A DNA stretch of 64,000 bases from Burkholderia diffusa (GTDB lineage Bacteria > Pseudomonadota > Gammaproteobacteria > Burkholderiales > Burkholderiaceae), in assembly GCF_902499115.1 (NCBI RefSeq), contig NZ_CABVPN010000007.1:1-64000 (forward strand). The letters run 5' to 3'. Positions 1 to 8,531 of this stretch are shown in pieces. The notes under the pieces were generated by a model, which worked only from the letters and a program-made list of their open reading frames with translations, was not told the DNA's origin and made no database searches. Within the stretch, counting starts at the first letter, position 1. Each line of letters opens with the position of its first letter. A program made the translations under genes and the position numbers.

Positions 1-95
1 ATTGCCGAGCCGTTGAGCGAATTCATGTCATTTGCGAGAGTGGTCTGAATCCGGTCGATGGGTATTTCAACGGCCTGCTAGTGGCCAAGTCTTGA

Positions 96-954
96 TTGCG
101 GCGTCGGCTTGGCGCAGCGTCGCTCGTTGAATCCGCATGTCAAGACGGCCGCCTTGCCACGCTTACCTCGCAACGCAAGGCATGTGGCTATCTGGGGTTG
201 AGCCGCCGGGTGGCCACCTATACGCTCAAGCAACCGGAGAAGGATCGGAGGCTGGGCGAGCAACGGATGGCGGCCGTGCAGGAAGTGCCGCGCTTCGGCT
301 ACCGGCGCATGTCGGCTTGGCTGGCGCTGGGTGAATCGCGCGTGCGGCGAAAGTGGCGAGCCTTGCAGCTCAACATTGCGCGGCGGCGGCCTCGCCGTCG
401 TCGTTGTGGCAACGACATTCGCTTGCCCGGTGCGACACAACCGAATTCGGTATGGAGCTACGACTTCGTGCACGATCAACTGGTCGATGGGCGAGCGTTG
501 AAGACGCTTTGCGTGATCGATGAATATACCCGCGAGTGCCTGGCGATCGAAGTCGGTGTCGGCCTGCGGTCGCAGGATGTAATCCTGACGTTGTCGCGAC
601 TGATGCGGCTATATATGGCAAGCCCACATTCGTTCGGTCTGACAACGGCGCTGACTTTACCGCGGCCAAGATCATGCGTTGGCTGCGAGACGCTGCACTC
701 GGTCCGGCCTTCATCGCGCCTGGCAGTCCGTGGCAAACTGGTTCGTCGAGCACCTTTGCCACGGCAAGCTGCGTGACGAATTGCTGAACCGGGAATGGTT
801 CTGCAGCCGTGCCGAGGCAAAGGTGCTCGTCGAACGCTGGCCGCAGTTCTACAACGAGCGCCGGCCGCATAGCGCGCATCGCTACCAACCTCCCGCCACG
901 GTCCGTCGAGCCTGGCTGGATTCCGATAATATCGACGCGAGACTCACTGCTTGA
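96..954 (+). pseudogene. IS3-family transposase OrfB remnant, frameshifted
   Basis: This is the DDE integrase part of an IS3-family (IS407-like) element, now broken. The first catalytic Asp lies in WSYDFV in the first frame. The second lies in FVRSDNG, which is only read after a frame change near 610, beside an AT-rich stretch (ctatatatgg). The catalytic Glu lies in the WFVEH/GKLRDELLNREW segment, reached by another frame change near 735-750. The C-terminal signature (FYNERRPHSAH) and a stop at 952-954 are intact. No OrfA is visible in the 95 bases before it, so the element is truncated or runs off the window. Without repair of two frameshifts it cannot make an active transposase. Confidence 0.88.
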
Positions 955-998
955 TTGGTCACAAAATTCCGCCTCAGGTCACCGGTTCAATTAACGGA

Positions 999-1178
999 CT
1001 GGAACTCGAGCACGTCGGAAGCGAATATGGGTGCGTAATCGCGAGTATTGGGTTGGCGGGGTGGACGCCGGATCAAGACGGCGACCCGCGAGCCGTGATC
1101 AATGCCGCCGATGAAGCGCTGTACTACGCAATGGCGACCGGACGAAACAAAATCACAGCGTTCAGTCCTTCGGCGTAG
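999..1178 (+). pseudogene. Diguanylate cyclase (GGDEF) C-terminal fragment
   Basis: About 60 codons match the end of a GGDEF domain: the late beta strand (ASIGLAGW), the helix with ADEALYYAM and the closing GRNKI motif, then a stop at 1176-1178. The GGDEF signature, the rest of the catalytic domain and any sensor domain are missing. The fragment begins within about 50 bases of the end of the transposase remnant, so the element probably disrupted a diguanylate cyclase gene. It has no start codon or ribosome site of its own. It is unrelated in position to the intact cyclase at 12945-14456. Confidence 0.72.
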
Positions 1179-1901
1179 CAGTGAGCCAAGTGCACGTAAT
1201 CTCAGATTATTCAGATTGGCGTGCGAGTCGCGCAGCCGTAGTGAGAGGTTGTCCCCTATACGGATGCGACATGACCGTCTCTAGCTGAAGAGCTTGACGT
1301 GTGTGGCACTCGCGTCCTGACGAACAGACCGCCCACAATCCACTCTGCGCAGTTGCGAAACTCGAATGGGCGGTTTGTCCGGATGGACGGGAGAATCTGA
1401 ACTCCCTTGCCGAGGACCTCACCGCGGTGCCTTGCGGCAGCGGGTGGACCTTAGGCGGTGCTGATCGATTACCACTTGAACCGTTCGCCCGCCAGCCGGG
1501 GGAGAGTGCCCCAACCGTCGGGGTGATACGTCACGCTGGGGATGTAGACCCTAGTGGAAGTCGAATAGCTTGCCGCCGGGCGGTGGGTGTTCGGCATGAA
1601 ACTTGGCCACGCCCGCAGGTTGCCGACATGCAGTATATTTCGCGCCGAGACAACGACGTGGCTGGCCGTTCCCCCACGTGAGCTTATCGAATCACCGGGC
1701 TGTACGACGACCAGCGCGACCAGCAGCGGTATCGAAATGCCGTCCACTTGTCCTCACCGATTCAGGTTGATGGGGTCAATCCACGCAGCGACCGGAGTAG
1801 AAACCGATGAAAGCACTTTGCACTACCCATCACGCGCGCCTATATTTTAGGTCACGTGATGACATGATTCCAGAAAACTCCCGGTGTTCCCGGAGTTCGT
1901 G
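1179..1901. other. Gene-poor stretch after the decayed transposase
   Basis: I find no gene I can support here. Open frames exist on both strands (about 126 codons on the plus strand and 92 on the minus strand), but neither has a recognisable domain or a good ribosome site. The stretch holds an imperfect inverted repeat (1321-1381) and, close to the MarR gene, a short palindrome TCACGTGA at 1852-1859 that could serve as an operator. It is most simply read as decayed mobile DNA. Confidence 0.5.
1321..1381. repeat. Imperfect inverted repeat
   Basis: The arms are cgaacagaccgccca (1321-1335) and tgggcggtttgtccg (1367-1381). They pair at about 12 of 15 positions around a 31-base spacer. No flanking gene explains it. 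It may be a remnant of insertion-sequence ends or a transcribed hairpin. Confidence 0.45.
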
Positions 1902-2327
1902 ATGGCAGCAAGCAATCGAAAGGCTGGCGCAAGCGCCACGAAACACGACCTCGAGCAGCTATCCGAATTTCGCTACCGGCTGCGGCGCTTCCTGCGTTTC
2001 TCGGAGGAAATCTTGCGTGCCGAGGGGCTGACGCCGTTGCAATACATGCTGATGTTGCACACCTGTGCGTTTCCGGACCGCTCGTGGGCGACAGTCGGCG
2101 AGATTGCCGAGCGGCTGCAGGCTTCTTCGCATGGCACGGTGGCGCTCGTCACACGCTGCGAAGCGGCCGGGCTCGTCCGGCGCCAGACGAGCGAGCAGGA
2201 TCGAAGGCAAGTGGAGATCCATCTGACAGAAAAAGGTGCGGATTGTCTGCGCAAGGTCGCGGCTTTGCACAAATCGGAAATTCAGTCGTTCGGCTGGGCA
2301 TTCCACGACGTCACCGATACCAACTGA
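1902..2327 (+). CDS. MarR-family transcriptional regulator
   Basis: A 141-residue winged-helix repressor of MarR type. The region LTPLQYMLMLHTCAF is followed by the recognition helix (VGEIAERLQASSHGTVALVTRCEAAGL) and the wing with the RRQTSEQDRRQVEIHLTEKG pattern typical of the family. An in-frame GTG lies at 1884, but the ATG at 1902 has GGAG six bases upstream and is preferred. It is followed after 127 bases by an amino-acid permease on the same strand, so it may control that gene and the ClC gene behind it. A palindrome at 1852-1859 (TCACGTGA) is a candidate self-operator. The ligand cannot be told from sequence. Confidence 0.88.
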   Translation: MAASNRKAGASATKHDLEQLSEFRYRLRRFLRFSEEILRAEGLTPLQYMLMLHTCAFPDRSWATVGEIAERLQASSHGTVALVTRCEAAGLVRRQTSEQDRRQVEIHLTEKGADCLRKVAALHKSEIQSFGWAFHDVTDTN

Positions 2328-2454
2328 TCGCGCGGCAGCGATGCGCGCGCAACGGGTTCACCGAACGGCCGACACACATCGCGTCACGAGAACCGGAAGG
2401 GTGGGAGAACGAACACACACGCAGCAGGGGGAGGTCGTTTGCAAGGAGTGGAAT

Positions 2455-4056
2455 ATGAGCACGACCTCGAGCCTCAATCTGGAAGGCAAGCTCCGGCGTG
2501 ACGCCGGAATCATCGGGCTGTTGTTCGCCAGCACGACCAGCATGGTCGGTTCCGGCTGGCTGTTCGGCGCCTATCACGCATCGCGTATTGCAGGGCCGCT
2601 GAGTATCGGCAGCTGGGTTCTGGGCGCGGTCATCATCATGTTGATCGCGCTTTGTTTTGCCGAGCTCGCCGCACTGTTTCCCCGCAGCGGTGCTCTCGTG
2701 CACATGAGCCATGCGAGCCACGGCGCAGGACTCGGACGCATCTGGTGCGGACTGCTGTTTCTCGCATATGTGCCGGTGCCGGCAGTCGAGGCAGAGGCAA
2801 TCGTCACCTACGCGAACAACTACCTGCCGTGGTTTATCCAGCCGGGAAGCGCCGGCCTGCTGACTGCGATCGGTTTCATGGCCTGTGCCGGCCTGCTCGG
2901 GGTCATGGCCCTGCTGAACCTGATGGTGGTCCGCTGGCTGTTGCGCGTGAACTCCACCATGACGTGGTGGAAAGTGCTCGTGCCGCTTCTGACGATTGCC
3001 GGATTGCTGGGTGCGAGTACGCACTGGGGCGTGATGCAAGCGGCGCCTGCCAGTTACCATCTATCGGGTATGTTCACTGCGCTGCCGGCCGCGGGCATCG
3101 TCTTCAGCTACCTCGGCTTTCGAACCGCGATCGACCTGGGCGGCGAAAGCGCCAATCCGCATCGAAACATTCCGCTGGCCGTGATCGGCGCGGTACTTCT
3201 GGCCGCCGTCATCTACATCCTGCTGCAGATCGCGTTCATCTACGCGCTCGCGCCGGCCGACCTTGCCGGCGGATGGAACCATCTCAGCTTCAAGGGCGAG
3301 ATGGGGCCGTTTGCAGGGCTTGCCGCATCCCTCGGCATGGGCTGGATGGCAACGCTGCTCTACATCGACGCGTACGTGTCGCCCGGGGGCACTGGACTCA
3401 TGTATGTCACCGGCGGCTCGCGCATCCTGTTCGCGGCGGGCGAACTGCAAGCCGGCCCGCGCATGCTGACGCGGCTGAACGCCAACAGGATCCCCTGGGT
3501 CGCGGTGCTGATCATGTGGGGAGTCGGCGTGCTGTTTCTGCTGCCGTTTCCGGCGTGGCAGCAAATGGTGAGCTACATCACGTCGATCACCGTGCTCACG
3601 TACGGGCTGGGCCCGATCGCGCTGCTCGTCCTCCGGCGCAACATGCCGGAACTGCAGCGGCCGTTTCGCATGAGCGGGGCCGGGTTGATCGCGCCGCTCG
3701 CATTTATCTGCAGCAACCTCGTCATCTACTGGACCGGCTTCAAGACCAACAACTTCCTGTTCTCGCTGGTGGCGATCGGCTTCGCCCTCTACGCGCTTCA
3801 CCATCATGTCGTGTTGCGCCGTAGCGCGCGAGACTTCGGCTGGAAGCACATCGCATGGTTGCTTCCGTGGTTCGGCGGTTTATGGTTGTTGTCGTGGCTG
3901 GGCGGTATCGGCGGCGGCCTGAGCGTCATCGGATTCGGCTGGGACATTCTGCTGGTCGCCGCCTGGAGCGCAGTGGTGCTTGCGTTGGCCATGCGCAGTG
4001 CGCTCGATGCCGGCGAGACGTCGGAGATGATGGGGCGCATGAACGAGACCAGTTGA
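2455..4056 (+). CDS. APC-family amino-acid permease
   Basis: A 533-residue inner-membrane transporter with about 12 hydrophobic helices. The first helix carries the broken-helix glycine pattern of the amino acid-polyamine-organocation family (STTSMVGSGWLFG, residues about 27-39), and FSYLGFRTAIDLGGES matches the conserved helix 6 region. The ATG at 2455 has AAGGAG about seven bases upstream, so the longer open frame from 2236 is not used. It resembles aspartate/proton-symporter-type permeases, but the substrate is not decided. It lies between a MarR regulator and a ClC protein (31-base gap), suggesting one transcription unit for amino-acid uptake and charge balance. Confidence 0.88.
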   Translation: MSTTSSLNLEGKLRRDAGIIGLLFASTTSMVGSGWLFGAYHASRIAGPLSIGSWVLGAVIIMLIALCFAELAALFPRSGALVHMSHASHGAGLGRIWCGLLFLAYVPVPAVEAEAIVTYANNYLPWFIQPGSAGLLTAIGFMACAGLLGVMALLNLMVVRWLLRVNSTMTWWKVLVPLLTIAGLLGASTHWGVMQAAPASYHLSGMFTALPAAGIVFSYLGFRTAIDLGGESANPHRNIPLAVIGAVLLAAVIYILLQIAFIYALAPADLAGGWNHLSFKGEMGPFAGLAASLGMGWMATLLYIDAYVSPGGTGLMYVTGGSRILFAAGELQAGPRMLTRLNANRIPWVAVLIMWGVGVLFLLPFPAWQQMVSYITSITVLTYGLGPIALLVLRRNMPELQRPFRMSGAGLIAPLAFICSNLVIYWTGFKTNNFLFSLVAIGFALYALHHHVVLRRSARDFGWKHIAWLLPWFGGLWLLSWLGGIGGGLSVIGFGWDILLVAAWSAVVLALAMRSALDAGETSEMMGRMNETS

Positions 4057-4087
4057 CGGATCGACACACTCGACACAGGCGGGCGTC

Positions 4088-6067
4088 ATGACATCGGGAC
4101 CGACAGGACGAGAGGACAGCGAGGCCGGAGAACTCGCATCGCTTCGCGTGGAAACCGGTCGCGTCCAGCGTTCGTCTCAAACGGAAGATGACGCGTCGCC
4201 GATCGACATGTATCGCCTGAGTTGCCTGGGGATCGTGGTTGGCGTCGTCACCGGAATCGGCGCCGTCGCGTTCCGCGGGCTGATCGGTTTTGTGCACAAC
4301 GCCTTTTTCCTCGGTCGGTTTTCGGTCTCGTACAACGCGAGCGAATTCACGCCGACTTCCGTATGGGGGGCGTTTGTCATATTGGTGCCGGTTGTCGGTG
4401 GCCTGGTTGTGACGTGGCTCGTCTGCACCTTCGCTCCGGAAGCGAAGGGGCACGGCGTGCCCGAGGTGATGGACGCGATTTATTTCAAGCGCGGCGTGAT
4501 TCGCCCGGTGGTCGCTATCGTGAAATCGCTGGCGTCCGCGTTCGCAATCGGCACCGGCGCGGCGGTCGGTAGAGAGGGGCCGATCATCCAGATAGGTTCG
4601 GCGCTCGGCTCGACGCTGGGGCAAGCGGTCAGGATGACCGCTGGCCAGCGCATCACGCTCGTGGCGGCAGGCGCGGGTGCCGGGATCGCCGCGACGTTCA
4701 ATACGCCGATCGGCGGTGTCCTGTTCGCGACCGAGCTGATGATGCCCGAAATCAGCGTGAACACATTCCTTCCCGTCGCATTGGCGACCGGCACGGCAAC
4801 CTTCGTCGGACGGTTGTTCTTCGGCAGTGCGCCGGCGTTTCTGGTGCCGGCCCAACTGGGCGCGATTCCCGATCGTCCGGGCAGTGTGCTGACACTCCTG
4901 CTGTATGCGGCGCTCGGCATTGTCACCGGCACCGGCGCAGCAATGCTGACCCATGGGCTTCATTTTGCGGAGGATGTCTTCGAGCGCATTCCGGGACGCT
5001 ATGCGCGTCACGCGTTGGGGATGTTGCTCGTCGGAGTGACGATCTACCTGCTAATGCGCTTCGCCGGGCATTACTACGTAGAAGGCGTGGGATATGCAAC
5101 GATTCAGGCGCTGCTTTACGGACAGCTCGGTGGCTGCCTGTTTCTGATCACGCTTGCGCTCTGCAAGTCCCTCGCGACGTCGATCAGCCTGGGCTCGGGA
5201 TCCTCTGGCGGTGTCTTCTCGCCGTCGCTTTTCATCGGCGCGGCATTGGGTGCGGCGTTCGCCGCATTCGTCCAGGCCGTACTGCCCTCGGCACCCGTCA
5301 GCGCGCCTGCGTTTGCGATGGTTGGGATGGGGGCGATGGTGGGCGGGGGAACCGGCGCGGCGATGACGGCAGTCGCGATGATCTTCGAGATGACCCGCGA
5401 CTATGACATTGTGCTGCCGATGATCATTGCGGTTGCGGTCAGCCTTGCGACGCGGCGCCTGCTTTGCCGCGAAAGCATCTATACGCTCAAGCTCGTGCGT
5501 CGCGGTCACGTGATTCCGAACGCTTTGCATGCCAACATGTTCCTCGTCCAGAACGCGGCGCAAGTGATGGAGACGGACGTGCTCGTGCAGGACGCCGAGG
5601 TACCGTTCCGCGACATTCTGGGCAATCTGGATGGCCCCCCGTTCCGCCACGTGGTCGTCACGCGATCGGGCCGGATCGAGGGTGTGCTTCGCATCAACAC
5701 CGGGTTGCGCCGGGCCATCTCGCACGACCATCCGTCGGTGACGCTCGGTGCACTCGCTCAACGCAATTTCATCGTGGTCGCGCCGGGTGAAGCGGCGTTC
5801 GACGTGATCAGCAAGCTGCGTCAGAAGCACGCGACCATGGCAGTAGTTGTGACCCGACCCGAAGAAGAGGGCGCGATGGAAGTGGTCGGGGTCATTGCCA
5901 AGGAACACATCGCAGACGCGGTGGCGAGCAGCATCAGGATTTTTCCCGAGAACCGGCGCGGAACGGAGCGCAGCCGGCGGTCAGGGAAACAGCACGGTGA
6001 CAGCCACGCGTCGACGCGGGCCGAAGCGCATGCCGGCAAGGAGGGGCAGCATGAAACTCAGCGTTGA
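4088..6067 (+). CDS. ClC chloride channel/transporter with C-terminal CBS pair
   Basis: A 659-residue ClC protein with about 18 membrane helices in the first ~440 residues and two CBS domains behind them. The gating glutamate is present in GREGP, and the anion-pathway segment GGVFSPSLFIGAALG is intact. The serine of the GSGIP filter is replaced (GHGVP). At the position of the inner proton glutamate of antiporters (FIIEEM in E. coli ClcA) this protein has FATELM, so that residue is Leu. By family knowledge this favours a passive chloride channel over a proton antiporter. The N-terminal ~40 residues are poorly conserved, and a later start is possible. The last 17 bases overlap the next small gene. 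Confidence 0.9.
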   Translation: MTSGPTGREDSEAGELASLRVETGRVQRSSQTEDDASPIDMYRLSCLGIVVGVVTGIGAVAFRGLIGFVHNAFFLGRFSVSYNASEFTPTSVWGAFVILVPVVGGLVVTWLVCTFAPEAKGHGVPEVMDAIYFKRGVIRPVVAIVKSLASAFAIGTGAAVGREGPIIQIGSALGSTLGQAVRMTAGQRITLVAAGAGAGIAATFNTPIGGVLFATELMMPEISVNTFLPVALATGTATFVGRLFFGSAPAFLVPAQLGAIPDRPGSVLTLLLYAALGIVTGTGAAMLTHGLHFAEDVFERIPGRYARHALGMLLVGVTIYLLMRFAGHYYVEGVGYATIQALLYGQLGGCLFLITLALCKSLATSISLGSGSSGGVFSPSLFIGAALGAAFAAFVQAVLPSAPVSAPAFAMVGMGAMVGGGTGAAMTAVAMIFEMTRDYDIVLPMIIAVAVSLATRRLLCRESIYTLKLVRRGHVIPNALHANMFLVQNAAQVMETDVLVQDAEVPFRDILGNLDGPPFRHVVVTRSGRIEGVLRINTGLRRAISHDHPSVTLGALAQRNFIVVAPGEAAFDVISKLRQKHATMAVVVTRPEEEGAMEVVGVIAKEHIADAVASSIRIFPENRRGTERSRRSGKQHGDSHASTRAEAHAGKEGQHETQR

Positions 6068-6305
6068 GCTGGCCGTCCTGCGTCGGCGCCTTGCGGTGGC
6101 CCTGCATCTCGATGAATGGAAGGAAGTGTTGGCCGGCAATCTGGAAGACGAGGCGAGTGACGATCGCGAGTGGGTCATCGTCTACAGAACGGCGAATGGA
6201 TATTGTTGCCTTTACCGAGGGAAGCCGGTCGAGTTCAATGAACTCTCCGATGTGCAGTCCTGGTCCGCCGAGATGGATGTCCGGACGTACTTCATGGGCT
6301 TGTGA
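6051..6305 (+). CDS. Small conserved-looking hypothetical protein
   Basis: An 84-residue soluble protein with no domain that I recognise. It has a strong ribosome site (AAGGAGG, 6039-6045) placed inside the end of the ClC gene, and it overlaps that gene by 17 bases, so the two are probably translated together. The protein is acidic with several aromatic residues (REWVIVYRTANGYCCLYRG) and looks like a small folded alpha/beta unit. It could modulate the ClC protein, but nothing in the sequence shows that. Confidence 0.72.
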   Translation: MKLSVELAVLRRRLAVALHLDEWKEVLAGNLEDEASDDREWVIVYRTANGYCCLYRGKPVEFNELSDVQSWSAEMDVRTYFMGL

Positions 6306-6377
6306 CCGCGATATCGGTGACGAACCATTTCTGTCGGTCAGTGCCTGGCGGGAGCGGGCTCCCGCCACGATAGCGCT

Positions 6378-6881
6378 TCATCGATAAACGATATCCGCGC
6401 GACGATTCTGTGCCCACGACGCTTCGTCGTGGCCCAATGCAACCGGCTTCTCCTTGCCGAAGCTGACTGCCTCGATCTGTGAATCAGGTACGCCGAGCGT
6501 TTCCAGTGTGCGTAGCACGGCCTGCGACCGGCGCTCGCCTAACGCGAGGTTGTACTCGCTGGTGCCACGTTCGTCGGTATTCCCCTGGATCAAGACGTGT
6601 CGGCTTGGGTGAAGACGCAGATAGTCAGCATGCGCTTGCAGTAGCGACTGATACTCAGGCTTCACCTCATAACTGTCGAAATCGAAATAGATGCTGCGCT
6701 TTGCGAGCGGGCTGTTGGGATTGTTCAATTCGTCAGCCATGGTCGACGGTGTTCCGACCGCCTGACCATTTGCGGCACTCTGATTCATCATGCCTGCAGC
6801 GCTGGACGTCTTTGTCGCGGAATGGCATCCACCGAACAGCACAAGGGCTAACACCACCGCATATCGCATCAAGCTTTTCAT
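6378..6881 (-). CDS. Pal/OmpA-like peptidoglycan-associated lipoprotein
   Basis: A 167-residue outer-membrane lipoprotein. The signal peptide ends in a lipobox (LFGGC, Cys at about residue 19), followed by a flexible stretch and an OmpA-type peptidoglycan-binding domain (YFDFDSYEVKPEY, then GNTDERGTSEYNLALGERRSQAV and the closing NRRADIVY). The ATG at 6881 has GGAG seven bases upstream, so it is preferred over the GTG three bases earlier. No tol genes flank it, so it is an extra copy rather than the housekeeping pal gene. It is convergent with the small gene ending at 6305. Confidence 0.9.
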   Translation of the reverse strand: MKSLMRYAVVLALVLFGGCHSATKTSSAAGMMNQSAANGQAVGTPSTMADELNNPNSPLAKRSIYFDFDSYEVKPEYQSLLQAHADYLRLHPSRHVLIQGNTDERGTSEYNLALGERRSQAVLRTLETLGVPDSQIEAVSFGKEKPVALGHDEASWAQNRRADIVYR

Positions 6882-7286
6882 CACTGGTCTCCCGAAGAGG
6901 ACGTTCGATTGAACGGAATGGGTCGCAGATCAACGGAACGGGTCGTGGCATCACTGCCGGAAGCACAGTGAACGGGGCTGCTCCTGTTTGACGGGCGACG
7001 GAGTTTTGTAAATGAATTGAAGGGTGATCCGAAAGGTTTTCTTGGTCACATGGATCTGGAACACGATCGCCTTTACTAGAGTAGGAGAAATGTCACATCG
7101 TGACTAGTTGCCATGTTACGATGCGGAAATTCTGCGAAATTGTGAATTCAGATGTGCTCCCTCAGCTCGCGTCACTCGACGTCCGGTCGTCCCGATACGA
7201 AAGGCCGGGGCGAGCTTATTGAACCCGGCTACCCAGCTGGGTTTTTTTTGTCCGTTGTTGGATCTGTTCGGTAAATCGCGTCAACG
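6882..7286. other. Intergenic region with an unassigned transcription unit
   Basis: The 405 bases between the Pal-like gene (leftward) and the MFS gene (rightward) contain no coding gene that I can support. A clear rightward intrinsic terminator at 7222-7249 lies only 37 bases before the MFS start. It therefore ends something transcribed from within about 7000-7220, either a small RNA or a relic of a lost gene. I cannot define a promoter for it with confidence. Confidence 0.5.
7222..7249 (+). terminator. Rho-independent terminator
   Basis: The arms AACCCGGC (7222-7229) and GCTGGGTT (7236-7243) form an 8-base-pair stem with one G-T pair and a 6-base loop. A run of eight T follows directly. 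No annotated rightward gene lies immediately upstream. Confidence 0.8.
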
Positions 7287-8474
7287 ATGTCCCAGTCGTC
7301 CACCGTGTCTTCGCGCATGACCGCGCCCGAATTGCGCGCGACCACGTCGCTCGCGGCGATCTTCGCGCTGCGCATGCTCGGCCTGTTCATGATCATGCCG
7401 GTGTTCTCGGTCTATGCGAAAACCATCCCGGGCGGCGATAACGTGCTGCTCGTCGGTATCGCGCTCGGTGCCTACGGCGTCACGCAGTCGCTGTTCTACA
7501 TCTTCTACGGCTGGGCGTCCGACAAGTTCGGCCGCAAGCCCGTGATCGCCACCGGCCTCCTGATCTTCGCGCTCGGCAGCTTCGTCGCCGCGTTCGCGCA
7601 CGACATCACGTGGATCATCGTCGGCCGCGTGATCCAGGGCATGGGTGCCGTGTCGTCCGCAGTGCTCGCGTTCATCGCCGACCTGACCTCCGAACAGAAC
7701 CGCACGAAGGCGATGGCGATGGTCGGCGGCTCGATCGGCGTGTCGTTCGCGGTCGCGATCGTCGGCGCGCCGATCGCGTTCCACTGGGTCGGGATGAGCG
7801 GGCTGTTCGCGATCGTCGGCGTGCTGTCGATCCTCGCGATCGGCGTCGTGGTGTGGATCGTGCCCGACGCGGCGAGGCCCGCGCACGTGCCGGCGCCGTT
7901 CGGCGAGGTGCTGCACAACGTCGAGCTGCTGCGCCTGAACTTCGGCGTGCTGGTGCTGCACGCGACGCAGACGGCGCTGTTCCTCGTCGTGCCGCGCCTG
8001 CTGGTCGACGGCGGGCTGCCGGTCGCCGCGCACTGGAAGGTCTACTTGCCGGTGATGGGGCTCGCGTTCGTGATGATGGTCCCGGCGATCATCGTCGCGG
8101 AAAAACGGGGCAAGATGAAACCGGTGCTGCTCGGCGGCATTCTGGCTATCCTGATCGGCCAATTGTTGCTCGGCAGCGCACCGCATACCATCCTGATTGT
8201 GGCGGCGATCCTGTTCGTGTACTTCCTGGGCTTCAACATCCTGGAAGCGTCGCAGCCGTCGCTCGTATCGAAGCTCGCACCCGGTTCGCGCAAGGGCGCG
8301 GCCACGGGCGTCTACAACACCACGCAGTCGATCGGGCTCGCGCTCGGCGGCATCGTGGGCGGCTGGCTGCTCAAGCAGGGCGGCCCGAACATGGTGTTTC
8401 TGGTGTGTGCCGGCATGGTTGCAGTATGGTTGGCGATCGCATTCGGCATGAAGCCGCCGCCGCGGCGAACCTGA
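7287..8474 (+). CDS. Major facilitator superfamily transporter
   Basis: A 395-residue, 12-helix MFS protein. The loop 2-3 signature is present (GWASDKFGRKPVI), and helix 4 carries GRVIQGMGAVSSAVLAF. From memory it is very like the MFS transporter that sits between uvrA and ssb in Burkholderia chromosomes, but neither neighbour is here, so it may be a relocated or duplicated copy. Its codon use is richer in GC than the genes on either side. The substrate is unknown. A terminator ends 37 bases before the start, so it must have its own promoter or be read through. Confidence 0.88.
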   Translation: MSQSSTVSSRMTAPELRATTSLAAIFALRMLGLFMIMPVFSVYAKTIPGGDNVLLVGIALGAYGVTQSLFYIFYGWASDKFGRKPVIATGLLIFALGSFVAAFAHDITWIIVGRVIQGMGAVSSAVLAFIADLTSEQNRTKAMAMVGGSIGVSFAVAIVGAPIAFHWVGMSGLFAIVGVLSILAIGVVVWIVPDAARPAHVPAPFGEVLHNVELLRLNFGVLVLHATQTALFLVVPRLLVDGGLPVAAHWKVYLPVMGLAFVMMVPAIIVAEKRGKMKPVLLGGILAILIGQLLLGSAPHTILIVAAILFVYFLGFNILEASQPSLVSKLAPGSRKGAATGVYNTTQSIGLALGGIVGGWLLKQGGPNMVFLVCAGMVAVWLAIAFGMKPPPRRT

Positions 8475-8531
8475 ACGATCCGGACAGCGTTTGAAAATGA
8501 ACGAGACTGACGAGTGGGCAGGGGGAGACCG

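Noticed and set aside
1469..1747. A 92-codon leftward frame as a secreted protein
   Set aside because: The hydrophobic start is suggestive, but there is no ribosome site and no family match, and the region looks decayed.
1740..1765. An FNR-like box at TTGATGGGGTCAA
   Set aside because: The two halves are one base too close for the FNR spacing.
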